64,000 nucleotides of DNA from Syngnathus acus (lineage: Eukaryota > Chordata > Actinopteri > Syngnathiformes > Syngnathidae), in assembly GCF_901709675.1 (NCBI RefSeq), contig NC_051095.1, positions 15,389,456 through 15,453,455 on the forward strand. Reading direction: 5' to 3'. Below are positions 25,740 through 37,960 of the stretch, piece by piece (the first letter of the stretch is position 1; every line of letters begins with the position of its first letter). The position numbers and the translations under genes were made by a program. The notes under the pieces are model-generated. The model was not told the DNA's origin. It was given only the letters and a program-made list of their open reading frames with translations, and ran no database searches.

Positions 25740-25758
25740 GCTCTCTCTCTCTCTGTCC
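25698..25758. repeat. (CT)n microsatellite
   Basis: About 30 CT units with a few G interruptions, located upstream of KIAA1191. Confidence 0.95.
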
Positions 25759-26044
25759 CTACCCCCCACCTCCCCTATCTTCTCTCTTGCTCTATTTAGA
25801 GGCTGGTCAGAAACCGGACACTATATGCAGTCTGCAGTCAGACAAGCAGGTCTGTATGGTGTGTTTCTTCAATGACCTATAAAGCTAGTGAAAGCTGTTT
25901 TTGTATTCATCTGAACTTACATTTGTGACCTTGGGCAGAATTGGAATCTAGACAAACTTTACACGAGTGGATACACATCTGGACTTGAAGAAAAGTGTAC
26001 CTAGCAGACAGATCGGCGGTGAACCCTCCTGACCGGGTGGCTGA

Positions 26045-28579
26045 ATGGCGTCAAGACAGGGAGACATGCCAGGTATATGAGGAACTTGTGTGTGAAAATT
26101 AATGACAAACACAATGTTGGACAATTTGTATATACTGAAATGAGTAGCAGGCTAGTGATTAGCACATATGTCTCACAGTTTTCAGGTTCAGGGTTCGAAT
26201 CTTGGTTACGGCCTTCCTGTATGGCATTTGCATGTTATTCCTGTATTTGTGTGGCTTTTCTTTGAGTGCTTTGTTTTCGTACCACATTCTAAAAACATTT
26301 ATGATAGTTTAATATAAGACGTGAATGTGATTATCAATGGTTGTTTGTCTATATGTGCTCTGCGATTGGACGTAAACAGTCCAGGGTGTTGCCCTCACAC
26401 TTGACCCTAATGAGGACAATTAGAAAGAAATTAAGGCATTGAGTACATATCTACATATAAAGTTGATCATGACTGATACGAATGACTGGAAGTGTTGTTG
26501 CTTTTGACCTCATTGAGCAGATCTAGAAATATTGGCACAAAATAAATTGCAATATTTTACTTACTCCAACCATGCATCAGCTCTAGAATCTGGATCGTCG
26601 TCCGGCGTCTTGGGTGCGCTGTCGTATCCCATTGGACTGACCCGGCACAATATGTGCTACGACGACCAAATGGATATCCCGATGCATTCCCCACCTACGG
26701 ACTTTGCTGTCAACAGCTTATGGACAGACCCCGTCGTTCCAAACCGCAGGTTTAGGAAGACTGCAGAGGTCCTTCACAATTCTTCTATAAATGTAACTAC
26801 AGCGATGCCTTGAGATACGAGTGACCCGACTTCACGGGCTCTTTTCCACGCCCCGGGCCACCCAGGGGTCATCAATGACTTTTGTTGGTATGCACTCTTG
26901 ACCTGTGCGTGGGCAAAGGGACTATTCCATGCTTTTAAGCATGGCGAGTTCTTTAATTTGTTTACCAAGTATAATATAGAGTACCTTATCAAAAACACAT
27001 TGCTAACATTCTTAATTTTTTTCATTGGATTTTTGGTATTTGTATTTATTTCCCATGGAAAGGATTTCAGGTACAGGCATGGTCTCAGAACAAAATCAAC
27101 TTGTGTCTCAAGGCACCACTGTACTTTGGAATCACTGTGAGCTTCACTCACAGGTTTTGTGTATGCTGGTGCACATTTGATTTGCTTATGTAACTGTATT
27201 TAGGCAAGTGAGAAGAGTGGAAAGATGATGACTGCGGGATTGGAGCCAGCCAAGTTCCCACTCCGTGTTGTGAAAGCCAAAGCCAGCTCTTTCATGAGCT
27301 CTCTCACCATAAGTAAGTGACGGACAGCTCTTTTCTTACTCTTCAACTTGCGATTGGTTTTTGATTCATAGTCCATTTGGTCAAAAGTGTGTACAGGGGG
27401 TCCTCAATTTACATAGTTGACATTTTGAGGTTCTAAGCAGTGTTCGACGTGGAAAATACGTTGTCATGCGGCACAATGCTGTATGCATACTCAGTTACTG
27501 CTTATTGTTTTTCAATTTGATCACTTTATATTTATGGCCTGGATGTGCTTTTCATACACATATTTGATATAATTATTACATATCAAAGTGACAAATCTTT
27601 AATTGTTTTACATTTATGGACTGGAAGGGTGTTTTATGCAAAAAATACTTTAATTGTGTAATTGTAATTAGCATAGATCAGCGAGACGACTGCGTGTTCC
27701 CATTTAAGTACAAACTTGGGTTATATCGCTACCATAAGAATGTAAATGCATCATAAACCAAGGACCGCCTGTAAATATAATTTTTAATTGTGTTAAGTTT
27801 TTTTAAATTCCACATATCAACTGAGATGAAATCTTAACATGCAGCTTGACACACAGCACATATATTTCAATTCTATATCGCCACAAACTAAAACAGTTGA
27901 TGCCTCTCGGAAGTTTTCGACCCAACATAAGCTTTTTGATTTTTGTAAGCACAGAACTGAAAAGCTCTTCTGCTCAATGCTGTTATTGTTGTGTAGCGTG
28001 TACAGTATGTGCCGTAACGCAGCCAACATCAGTGCACTTGCCCCCAACTTGTCAAATAGTTTATGAATGAGCACATGCTGCCAGTTCAGCAAGCTGTCAA
28101 ATGCCTCCCCTCTCACAGAGCAGACCCAAGAGAACCTCCAAAGTTTTGAGCACCGGGCAGGACTGACTGACACTGGCTATACCCCCCACAAGGGCCTGTC
28201 TGCTGAGGAGACTCGCTTTCGCCGCCTGGCTGACGGCACACATCCCGTGAGTATGAAAAGGAGATCAGCTGTTAAGTCTGATTTACTTTACAAGTAAAAA
28301 AAGGACAACAATCACTTTTAATGGACACCAACAGATATAGGTATAGCAGACTGTGTTTCTGTAATTTAAGGTACATGAAGAGCAAAATTCCACATAGTCT
28401 GCAGTTGAAAAGTTTTCTTTTTAAGGGGAAATATCTATCTAATCTATTTATCTACTTTATGTATCGATCTATCTGTCTTTATATACGATCTCTCTCTCGC
28501 TCTCTCTCGCTCGCTCTCTCGCTCTAGATATCGATATATAGATTTGGCGATATAGATAGATATAGCTATATATATATAC

Positions 28580-28617
<38 letters not shown>

Positions 28618-28926
28618 CTATATATGGCTTGGCAATGATTCTGATCAATCATAATTCTTTTGACACAAATAGGTTTTATAATAGGCATCTAGACAACAGA
28701 CATCTAGATTGTTTTAGAATTGGGGCTTTCATATTATATTACATATGAAAAGACCATTTGGAAGACATCTGACAACAACCCAACAGCAATGAATTTGACC
28801 TTATACTTATATTTTTTTCTTGCCATCATTATTGAACAGTGTGGAATTGATTGATACATACCTAAAAACTTTAAAATTAAAAAAACTAAAAATTTAACCT
28901 TATTAGAGGCAATAATGATGATGTTG

Positions 28927-28959
<33 letters not shown>

Positions 28960-31926
28960 TCGTGACATAGGGTTAGGTTCAGTAACAGGGGCATTTTTCC
29001 CTGAAATATAGTAGGTATAGTGTATATAAATACGCATGGTAAAATCTGCAACAACAAAAAAGGAAAATATGTCAAAACCTAATGGGCGAGGTAAAACAGT
29101 AATGACATTTTTTTTAATCAGCTTCCAAAATCTGTTGGGAGCCACAAAAAGAAATATCTGACTAAAATCTGGTGTTTACCAGTATTATTACACCGTTATT
29201 GGCTTGGTCCATAACATCTCATTCTGTCCGGAAGTGTATGGTGACTTTTGGGACATCAGTATACTTGAACTAATCAATCAATCTAATACACTCAATGATG
29301 CCAATAGTACACACCACCATTTACGTTATTGCTATTTGATATACAATGAGAATATAAGTGCAGAGTCTTTTACTGTAAGGGGTGGAGTTACCACAAGCTA
29401 AAAAGAAAAGAAAAGAAAAACAGGTAGCAGAGTCCTGGTAAACACATTATGCAAAAGGATCGTTGCTAAGCAACCTCTGATATGAGTGGCACGATCCCTT
29501 CGTGAGCTCACGTAAACAGCAACCACTTAGGGCCTATTGCGTACGTTTGTATCGTTCCTCCTTTGAATCATGGACGAAGAAAAGACGGCGAACGTCAGGG
29601 AACGCCAAAGAAACATCATTATAAAAAGGTAGGCCCAGATTGCGTTTTTAAATCAAGCAAGGAGAGTTTTTTCCCGACGCAGCCAGGAGGCCGCACCGTA
29701 GTCTTCGGTGCTAACTAACGTTAGCATGGAGACTACACGGCGTGTAAATCACATTTTTGTCCGAATTTGTCAATTTTGGGGGAATTTACAAGTCTATCTG
29801 AGAGATGTTGTCGTAAAGTAAGTCAGGCAGTTTTGATCATTTTGCTATGTTCAGTCGATATACATGTAGCACGATTAGCTAGCTTGCTGTGTTCCAATAG
29901 CATGTTGCTATGCGATAAATGCGGCTAACCTAAATATTGATCTCGCTTTGTGTTCACCCGTTTGCAGATTTTATGTAGAATAGTTTTGTTCTGGTAAAAT
30001 GAAAACACTTTCGCTTTCGTTAAACAGCGTGTGCAGCTGTTCAGAAATGAAAATATACATATTGTGTTGTCTAACTGGTCCCAACCGGTTCACAACGCCA
30101 GTCTACTAAAACCTCACTTCCACTTTCACCTCAATGCATCGTCTCTTAAATGTTCAGAATGTGAAATGTGAGCGATGCGCTACACCAACTTCAGTGAAGG
30201 AATGCCTGAATTTAATGGAGAAATAGTGGTGTGCCATTATTACCCACCATGCTAAATGAACCAGTTAGAATTAACCTAGTTGGCAGGTCCAATTAATGTG
30301 ATGCCTGCTCATTTTCATCCTACATGCTTGTCAACATTCTGCCTGGGCCACAACACATGATTAGTCCTGATGAGTTTTAACGCCCTTTGATTGTTAGCAA
30401 CTTGTCAAAAGCTTTAAGGCCCTTTGTTTTTGTATTCATTAGTTTTTTTGTGTTGGGCTCAATGGTTTGTGTTACTGACAAATCTGTCACAAATATTGGT
30501 AGTAGTAGTTGCTTGTCACATGTTCATTCAATGTTGCGACCCAAAAAACAAAAATCTTAGCTCATTAAAGCTTACATTTTCTTCATTAAGTGGTTTTGCT
30601 TTCTCCTTGCTTTTTCTGTCTTGCAGAAGCTGAGAATGTCAATCGGGGACTTGAAGGACGACAGGCTTACAACATCAGCACAATCCACACCAAGTGGGAC
30701 CCCCTGCGTCACCCCCTCAGTCACCCCCTCGGTCACTCCCTCAGTCACCCCGTGCGTCAGCCCCCTTGCATCACCGGCTGTCACTCGCAGGTAGGCTGCA
30801 CGTTCTTCACATTGTGTTCCGTTGATGGACCACGTTACTTGTGTCTAAAATTGGCGCCCTGCTTCAATGATTTGCCACAGTCATGTGTTCCCAACTCACA
30901 CTGTGTCTTGGCGGGATTGTAGGAGCTGGTTCCAGCGCAGTCCTGCACCCTTTCTCACACCATTAGATTCCAACAGTCCTAACCATACAGCTGACATGGG
31001 AGGAAACCAAGGAGGAGAGGACACGTGGAGCTTCTTTGGAACTCGCTCAGTGGTGCAGAAGTCCCCCACTCACCCAGGCTCTGAACCCAACACAGGTGAG
31101 GGAGTTTTGGACGGGTGCACAACACAAATACTGTTATTAACATTGAAGAAACCATGCACCAGGTATTTCCATGCTGAAGAGTTGAGTTCACGCGGTAACA
31201 AACGTGTAAACAATAGCCAACCTTTCGTTCACATTGATACGCTTTTGGCACATTATTTCCGGGACGTTAGCTCTTCTATCACGGGTAAGTACGTTTTGTG
31301 TTTATATAGTGTTATTTTATTTCAAGCTTGTTTTTTGACATTTAAATGTCCAATGGAATGTCTGTAGGTTGTAGATATGTGATGTTTTCATGAATTAAAA
31401 AAAAAAAAACAATTCGCAGAACGGATTTATTTTTAAATATACCGGATCCACCTCGTACGCTGACGACCGATTTCCTGTCTGAGCCGTGTAATTTCTTCAG
31501 CTTCATGAAAATACGCAGGCGTCTGGATAAAATAGAAGGCTTGCGGTCGGCGAACGAACGGTGACGACGTTCCTTGCTTATTGGACACGGTGGTACTTGG
31601 AGAGCAAGTTTTTTTCTTGTGTGGTACTAGGGATAAAAAAAAAAAATTGTGAATGACAGTTTTAAAGGAACTGGATATACCTTGGTGGTATCGAGGCTCA
31701 GGTCTGTGCCTTCCTTGCAGGCTTTTCACTTCAGTCCTACTTTGGCCTGCAGAGGTCCTCCACCATAGCAGGCACCGGTGGCCAAGACAGCCTCACTGTG
31801 GGGGATACTACCAGCTTCATGCCTCCCAAAATTGAAATTGCTGGCGTGGACCCTCAGCAGCCACCCCCACGGCCACACAAACTCAAACCCCGGGACATGA
31901 ATGTCTTAACACCGTCAAGCTTCTGA
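26045..31926 (+). CDS. kiaa1191: KIAA1191 / p33MONOX homologue
   Basis: Seven coding exons: 26045-26072, 26581-26768, 27204-27312, 28119-28246, 30627-30790, 30923-31095 and 31721-31926. They encode 331 residues; human p33MONOX has 305. Matches to the human protein include the start (MASRQ, then PALE across the first junction), LSYPIGL, VVKAKAS, KQTQENLQSFEHRAGL, GYTPHKGLSAEET and the C-terminus PHKLKPRDMNVLTPSSF. The human protein is a cytoplasmic putative NADPH-dependent monooxygenase or adaptor expressed in brain; its enzymology is poorly established and no classical flavin motif is obvious here. Exon 5 carries a short tandem Thr-Pro-Ser-Val expansion absent from the human sequence as I recall it. 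A 5'UTR exon part probably begins at the acceptor at 25938. SINE and MITE copies fill introns 1 and 2. Confidence 0.92.
26140..26425 (+). mobile_element. Degenerate SINE-like copy
   Basis: Diverged copy of the element at 25245-25610, with GGTTCGAATCTTGG (box B-like), GCATTTGCATGTTATTCCTG and TCCAGGGTGTTGCCCTC segments in the same order. It lies in KIAA1191 intron 1. Confidence 0.65.
26798..27123. mobile_element. MITE, TACAGYGRTGCCTTGAGAYAC termini, in KIAA1191 intron 2
   Basis: The left end TACAGCGATGCCTTGAGATA and the reverse complement of the right end (TACAGTGGTGCCTTGAGACA) form inverted repeats of about 24 bp flanked by TA. It begins only 29 bases after the exon 2 donor. No coding capacity. 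Confidence 0.75.
27392..27773. mobile_element. MITE, TACAGGGGGTCCTCAATTTA termini
   Basis: The right end reverse-complements to TACAGGCGGTCCTTGGTTTA, matching the left end imperfectly over about 20 bp. It is TA-flanked and lies in KIAA1191 intron 3. Confidence 0.65.
28430..28616. repeat. Mixed (CTAT)n, (CT)n and (TA)n simple repeats
   Basis: CTAT-like, CTCTCGCT and TA arrays follow one another in KIAA1191 intron 4. A short (AAT)n array follows at about 28935-28958. Confidence 0.85.
29573..29632 (+). other. Candidate alternative first exon inside KIAA1191 intron 4
   Basis: An ATG in CpG-containing sequence opens a 19-codon frame (MDEEKTANVRERQRNIIIK plus AG) ending at a GTAGGC donor. Phase 2 at this donor would join in frame to KIAA1191 exon 6 (30923), but not to exon 5. 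I do not recognise the peptide as another family. It may be an alternative promoter or a chance frame. Coordinates are approximate within a few bases. Confidence 0.25.
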
Positions 31927-32668
31927 CCAGACGCACAACAATTACATCTGTCAGACATGTGCTTCCCTGCCTTCCTTCGTCCCTCGGCAGACGCCCCCCC
32001 CCCCTCCCCCTCTCCCCAATGTAGTATCAGTTGATAGTATTAGATATGATCGCACTGTTACTACTTCCAGTGGACTGCAGCCTTGCACTCTCGTCCTTTT
32101 CTTCCAATAGGATCAAATACATGGGGAAAATGTTCAATATCCCTCACAAGCCATAGATTAATGTACAATGACTTATTTTAGTAGCATTGGCATGCATCAA
32201 AATGTCATCTGGGTTCCATGTCAGCCTTGACATGAGATTGAAGTTGTCAAGCTGTTCTTGTTTCCATGGTGCAGCTTCATACTAAATTCAGTTTTGTTCT
32301 ATTTTGTTAAGACAGCACAGATTTGTTGTCGCACTTTGTGCCCAAACCTGCAGCAGTGATTTTTTTTTCTAAATATTTGGCTTTGTGATGTCTCAAGTGT
32401 AATTGGTGAGCTAAACAAGCTTTTATAATTAAGATTACAACTTTTCATGTTAACACTATTCCCATAGTTCATATTCTAAATATGTGTGTGTGGATATTTT
32501 GTATTGGCTCACAATATAACTCATGTTAGGATACAAAGCATTGCAGTGGTTGTTTTACATTCAATGTGTATTTTTTTGTCAAAAACATACTGGTCCCTAA
32601 AGTTAAATTTGAATTTGGTGATGAGGTAATTGCACAAGGGAGATCGTACCTCCCACTTGCACGTGTAA

Positions 32669-32674
32669 ATAAAA
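32669..32674 (+). promoter_or_regulatory. Candidate poly(A) signal of KIAA1191
   Basis: AATAAA about 740 bases after the KIAA1191 stop, followed by an A-run and a T/G-rich segment. Confidence 0.5.
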
Positions 32675-33509
32675 AAAAATCTGGGCATTGTTTTTGTGCT
32701 CTTTTTTTGAAAAAAGATGTGGGTCTACAAAAGTGTACTTATAGTCAACTTGTTCTCGAACTATAAACGCAAGTAACAGAAGATAAACATAGCGTTGAGA
32801 CAGACGTTAAATATCTATTTGGTAAGGCTGCCGCAGTTTAATTACAGTCTATGGCCAGAAGATAGCAGCACGGGCTCACATTTTTGTGTTTCACCCAGCG
32901 TAAATCGTCTGGGATGCAATATTGTAGACCAAACAAAATATTAATTTTGAGCAGGAAAGAAAATAATAGAATAATTATCCTTGAATATAATTATTCATAC
33001 ATTGTGACAAGATATTGTTTGTTTTATTTAAAGGTTTTTAGACGTTTTAAAATATTCTATTTTCAAATTTTATATTCTATTTTCAAAATTTAAAGTGAGT
33101 TTAATGGAATCTACATGAAGAGATTTTAAACGTTTTTGAGATTTCACCAAAGAAAAGCAAACCACAAATTACAAACTGTTTTTGTCTTGTTTATTTGGTA
33201 GTAATATAAAAAAAAAAAGAATGCTTTTCATGGTAGTATAGATCTGTGAGTTAATTTCTGTCAATCCTTTATATAGACTATCAGAAGGGCCTAGAAAACA
33301 GCATAGGTAGCAATGAACAATGCAATTTACAAATTGAATGAATACAAAGATTTTTTGGGGGATTAACCAATTGTGCAAAAGCTGCAAAATGAATGCAACT
33401 AATTCAGTATGAAACAGAAAACAGATTTGAAGTTTTTGGAGGCTTTGACCCCCACAGATTGGAATGCTCCATAACCATCTTCTTTTCTATATAGCCCTTG
33501 TTCTATTAC

Positions 33510-33740
33510 AGGTGAGTTTGGCGTACACCTTGTACTTGGGAGAAGTTAATTGCATGGTCCATACAGACAAACAACTATCCAACACGTATGGGAAATTTAC
33601 ACGCCATTAACCATGGTTTTGGAATGTGGTAGAAAACCAGGGAGAACACGGAAAATCTACACAAGAAGGCCAAGTCAAGACTTCAACCCAGAAATTCTCA
33701 ACTGTGATGCAGATGTGTTGCCCACCCTATGTATCAAAAA
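33510..33740 (-). mobile_element. Degenerate SINE-like copy, reverse orientation
   Basis: The order TTTTGGAATGTGGTAGAAAA, CAGGGAGAACACGGAAAATC, AAGACTTCAACCCAGAAATT is the reverse complement of the internal part of the SINE-like element at 25245-25610. It is strongly diverged and lacks clear ends. Confidence 0.6.
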
Positions 33741-35215
33741 TGTAAATATAATAAAACTGTGACTCGGCAGAGCGGGAATTAATTTCACAAAACAGAACAG
33801 TGGTTGCTGAGATTTCAACAACGAGGAAGCATCAGCAGGGTCAAAAGTCCATCGGGTTATGTTTTAATGCTACAGCCTCATTTAAAACCGCTTTTAGATT
33901 TGTATCATGTCACCCCATAATATTTTGAGTAAATGCACCATTGTCATGAATGCAAACACCTCCCAGGCCATGAAAAAGCGAACCAGCAAGGAGCAATAGT
34001 CCGGTTCTTTCCCGAACCCTCAACCATGAGCCGAAGGGCTTTACAGCCTTGTTAAAGCTTTCAGCAGTTTTGTGTGTGCATGCATGTGCGCGCACGTGAG
34101 GAATAGCGGGTGGGTGAGTCTGATGCGATACTTTTATGATGTTACGTACCTTTGCTGTTCTGTCCAATCGCCCACACCCACTGACCTGCTACCGACCTAT
34201 CGCCCCCACCACCCTTCAGCATTTACTTCCATTTTCCCTTCTCTCTTTTATACCTTCCTTTTTCTCTTTTATATGTTCCTTGTCTTTTATACCTTCTCTA
34301 TCTTATACCTATCTGCCTGCCTGCCTACCTACGATCCACTACTGGATGCATCTATTTATATTCCTATAAACCAACTACATTGATCTGAACAACATACGAT
34401 TTATATCACTCTAAAATTATTTAAAAGGTAATCAGTCGGTTGTATATTAGGGAATAACAATGTATTTCCAAAGCAGACTTTATATGGATGCATGTGTGGT
34501 GTGGAAACATTTTGTCTTACCCAAAAACAGAGAGTCGCTCCTTGTTTCACTAACTACTTTTTTGCTGCAGGTAAATGCCAAAGAGTACAACGGTTCAGAA
34601 AAACAGCAGCAGAGCACAAGTACTTTCACGTTCCACTCAGTAGTGTCGTACCTCAGGTTACATGACAAGACAAACTCTAATCATCTTCCTGCACAACTGG
34701 TTGAAAATAATCTACCCTTAATTCCCCTGGTGGTTATGTATTCCCACCACAAGTGTGCTAGCAGCAAGAGAATTTAATACCGTGTTTACCGATGCTCCTT
34801 TAACTTGCAGTTTGAGATGTTTGTTGCACTTTATTTGTTTATCTTAATGTGTTTTTGTTATTTCAATATTGAAAAAACAACAACATCAAAAGCAGCAGGT
34901 AAGCCTACTTTTTTCAACCTGTGAAGATGTTTGGAAGGGGAATCCCCTTCCATAAGAAAAATTCGGTGGCTGCATTTTTGTCAGTGTTTTCCTTTCTTTG
35001 TTTTTTTTTTCTCACTGGGACCTGTCTGTCTCGTAACCCCCTTAGCAACACTAGCAGTCTTTAATCGCCTCTCTATTCCTCAAAAATGAATTTATGGTCA
35101 ATCTTACCAAGTCCATCACACGAACGCCTCTTTCCTACTTGTCTATGATCGCCTTGTTCAGCTCTACCGTTGTTACTCTTCTGCTTTTCTCTTGGGACCC
35201 ATGTTTTTTCTCGAG

Positions 35216-35426
35216 TACAGTGGTCTACAACCCGCCAGACAACAACGTCGCCCAACGCTGACTAGCAGTAGGTGGAACGAACTCTATTTTGTTTACAACA
35301 GCCGCATGAGTCGGGTCAGTTTCCCAAGGTTTGTCCGAGAACCAGGACAAAGATTTCCCGACATTTTGGGTTGAAAACCGAATAATGTTGAGTTCTGAAG
35401 CGGTTGACTTCCGGGGTTCCGCTGTA
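35216..35426. mobile_element. Degenerate TA-flanked MITE
   Basis: The left end is TACAGTGGTCTACAACC; the right end GGGGTTCCGCTGTA reverse-complements to TACAGCGGAACCCC. It is similar to the TACAGTGGAACC family of fish elements, with AACCGAATAATG sequence inside. Old and decayed. Confidence 0.45.
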
Positions 35427-36944
35427 TTTTCTTACCTACTATTACCAACTGAGTCAGTTTAGCATCTGAGCTCTGCTGCACAGCTTTTGAACGTTGACTT
35501 TCCCTTATTCAGCCAAGCTTTACTAAATTACAGGCTACATGTCCACATCTGGTTTTCAGCTGGTGTTCCATTAGTGAAGGAGAACATCAAATGAGACCGG
35601 CAAGTGCAGACAAGGTAACCTGTCCATTAGATGCTGGATGAAGGGTGGTCATTAGTTGCAGATAAAGCGATAGAGAGATGGGAACATGATACGTATGAAA
35701 GAGGACACAGGTAAGATTCGATTGCAGGAAGCGGTTTGTAAGTTGGTGTAAAAGTTATAGCTAAAAACTAAGAGCAAACACATTAGCAGTGAAGGATGAG
35801 TTGGTGTGGGGGAGCCTGGAAGGAGAAAAAAAAGGATAATAAAGCAGAGGGTGGGGTGTGCTGGCAGTCGTGACATAATACAGATGGGGTTTTTTTCTCC
35901 AGACCCGACATGACGTCATCTCGGAACGCCCTTTGCTCACTCACAGATGTCTGACAGCAAGCCACCACCCTAGCGTGGTGACCTTCGTCTGTCAGCGACA
36001 ATCAAATTCATTGCGTGGTTCTTCCCTTCACAACCTCAAAACAGTGTTGTGATCGTTTTCATTTCTCACACCCACATGACAATTTTTACGTGCCACTATG
36101 AGGACATTGCGCGGAAACAAACTGATCCAGGCAATAAAAACTGTAGCTATCTCGGTATCACCAGGGTTTGCTCAAAAGACGTTGATGTGTGTAAAGGTCA
36201 GAGAAATTTGTGAACTTTCATCCAAAGCTTATAGGAGTGGTAGAAGCTCTTTGCACTGATGTTTAGAGGTAAGGAGCATATAGGCTCATATACTGACATC
36301 AACGTATGTATTCTACTGTAAATTGATGAGAAAATTGTTTTCATAGACATCCATCAGAAAGAAGTGTTTGCACAAAATCTCCAAGCACAACAATAACAAA
36401 TTTCCGCTTAATGTGCACGCTCGCCAGACTTTCACACAAAGTGACATAACTTTAGGGAATTTGAGGTGGTCCCCTCTGACGTCTGCAACTGGGTTGTGTT
36501 TCGACATGCGTACCGCACCATTCCGGACCACAGATTCACATCTGGGCCTGATTCATTGTGAGCTGGCCCGGAGGTGAACTCGCCATACTGACTCGTGGTT
36601 TCTTTTTTTGGAGGGTAGACCTGGATTGCCTTGCATGTTTGCGACTTTAACTCATCCCTGCACACCCTAGCCTTTAAAACTAAACATCCACTCACTCATG
36701 CCTGCCTGCTTGCTTCATGGTGTTTGAGTGTTAGTGCTTGTCAATAGTCTACTGCAGGTTCCTCACAGATCAATTAATGTGTTTATGTCATACAGTACAT
36801 CAAAATGAATGCTTTATTTTTATAGTTTCCCACTTGAGGATCATCAAACAAATGTACAGGTCAGACACAGATTAAACATAAATAGAATAAACCTGAAGTA
36901 AACATAAAATGCGGGTTTCAAATAGTAATTTATTTGAAAAAAAA

Positions 36945-37350
36945 TTGAAAGCCACCTGACCCTCAGTGAAAAAGTATTTATGCCTCTTGTGAAATTATTA
37001 ATGTCCTATTGCTTATTTATTTTCTTTTGGTTCATTTTCACTGACCATACCCAGCCTAATTACCTCCAGACCCGTTCAATCAAAAAATCGTGTTAGAAGC
37101 TGGCAAAATGAAATCAGCCAGCATTTCTCAAAAAGCAACAAAATGTCTTGAGCCAAAGGAATTCAAGAACAGATGAGAAATAAAGTAATTAACATGAGTC
37201 TAACAGTCAAAACTAGTGGGAACCATTATCCAGAAATTGAGAAATCACAGAAATAAACCTTCCTAGGCGTGGCCCACCACACAATTACCACAAGAGCACA
37301 GTGATGACTCATCCAGGAGCTCACAAAGGAACCCAGGAAAACATCACAAA
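36945..37350 (+). mobile_element. Tc1-like transposon remnant
   Basis: Non-coding remnant that follows the order of a common fish Tc1-type element: TCAAAAAGCAACAAAATGTC, CCAAAGGAATTCAAGAACAG, AAAGTAATTAACATGAGTCT, AACCATTATCCAGAAATTGA and TGACTCATCCAGGAGCTCAC. Frames are broken and the termini are not evident. Confidence 0.65.
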
Positions 37351-37633
37351 CGTGAGGTACTACACGACTCCGGTTCCAGACCAATTAAGGGTATGTGCTG
37401 GTCATTTTGGTATTATAGCAGTTGGTTCAAAGTGACTCCTCGAACTGAAGTACCAAATAAACATGGTGAGTTGATATACAGAGTACAGTATTGGTAATTA
37501 CGTAATTTTGAAGAGCGGTGTGACACGTGAGCACCACACAATCTGTGGGAGCCATCCCAAATGTATTTATTTTGTGTTTTTTTTTTTTTTTTTACACTGA
37601 GACTGAGGATATCTCTCTCTGTGGCACACGGCC

Positions 37634-37822
37634 TTGTTCTTCCCCACTCTGAGGGAAGTGAAGACTGTCCTCCTGTGCAGGCCCCTGGTGCCTAACATGA
37701 AACAGATGTGGACAGTGAGGAGATCCCCCTACAACAAGATCTGGCCACTGAAACTAGATGTGTTCAACTCAGTGGAGCCACATCCTGCTGATGATGCCTG
37801 TAAGTGTGCTGCCAGTCTGTGA
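37634..37822 (+). other. Unassigned 62-codon open frame
   Basis: An open frame with coding-like composition (VPNMKQMWTVRRSPYNKIWP, then a Cys-rich end) between a Tc1 remnant and a LINE remnant. I recognise no family. It has no ATG near its start and no clear acceptor. It may be a pseudogene fragment or transposon sequence. Confidence 0.12.
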
Positions 37823-37960
37823 CAGGAAATAAACGGAAAGCTTTTGTCTGTGTTTAAAGATGCTATGCTCGTTCCCCAAAACTCACACAGTGCACAGTGT
37901 GTTGCGTTGTTGTAGTCCCCACAAAATTTTCACCTTTCTTACAAGCCTTTCTGAGATCCG

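Larger units (their letters stand above)
23432..25938. other. Intergenic sequence between the chemokine gene and KIAA1191
   Basis: Holds the higher-order repeat, then moderately CpG-containing sequence near 24,400-24,560 that could be the KIAA1191 promoter or an untranslated first exon, a SINE-like element (25245-25610) and a (CT)n tract (25698-25758). No further gene is supported. Confidence 0.5.

Noticed and set aside
30590-30922. Frame with repeated LSHPLGHSLSHP
   Set aside because: It is the shifted reading of the KIAA1191 exon 5 TPSV repeats; the homologous frame is the other one.
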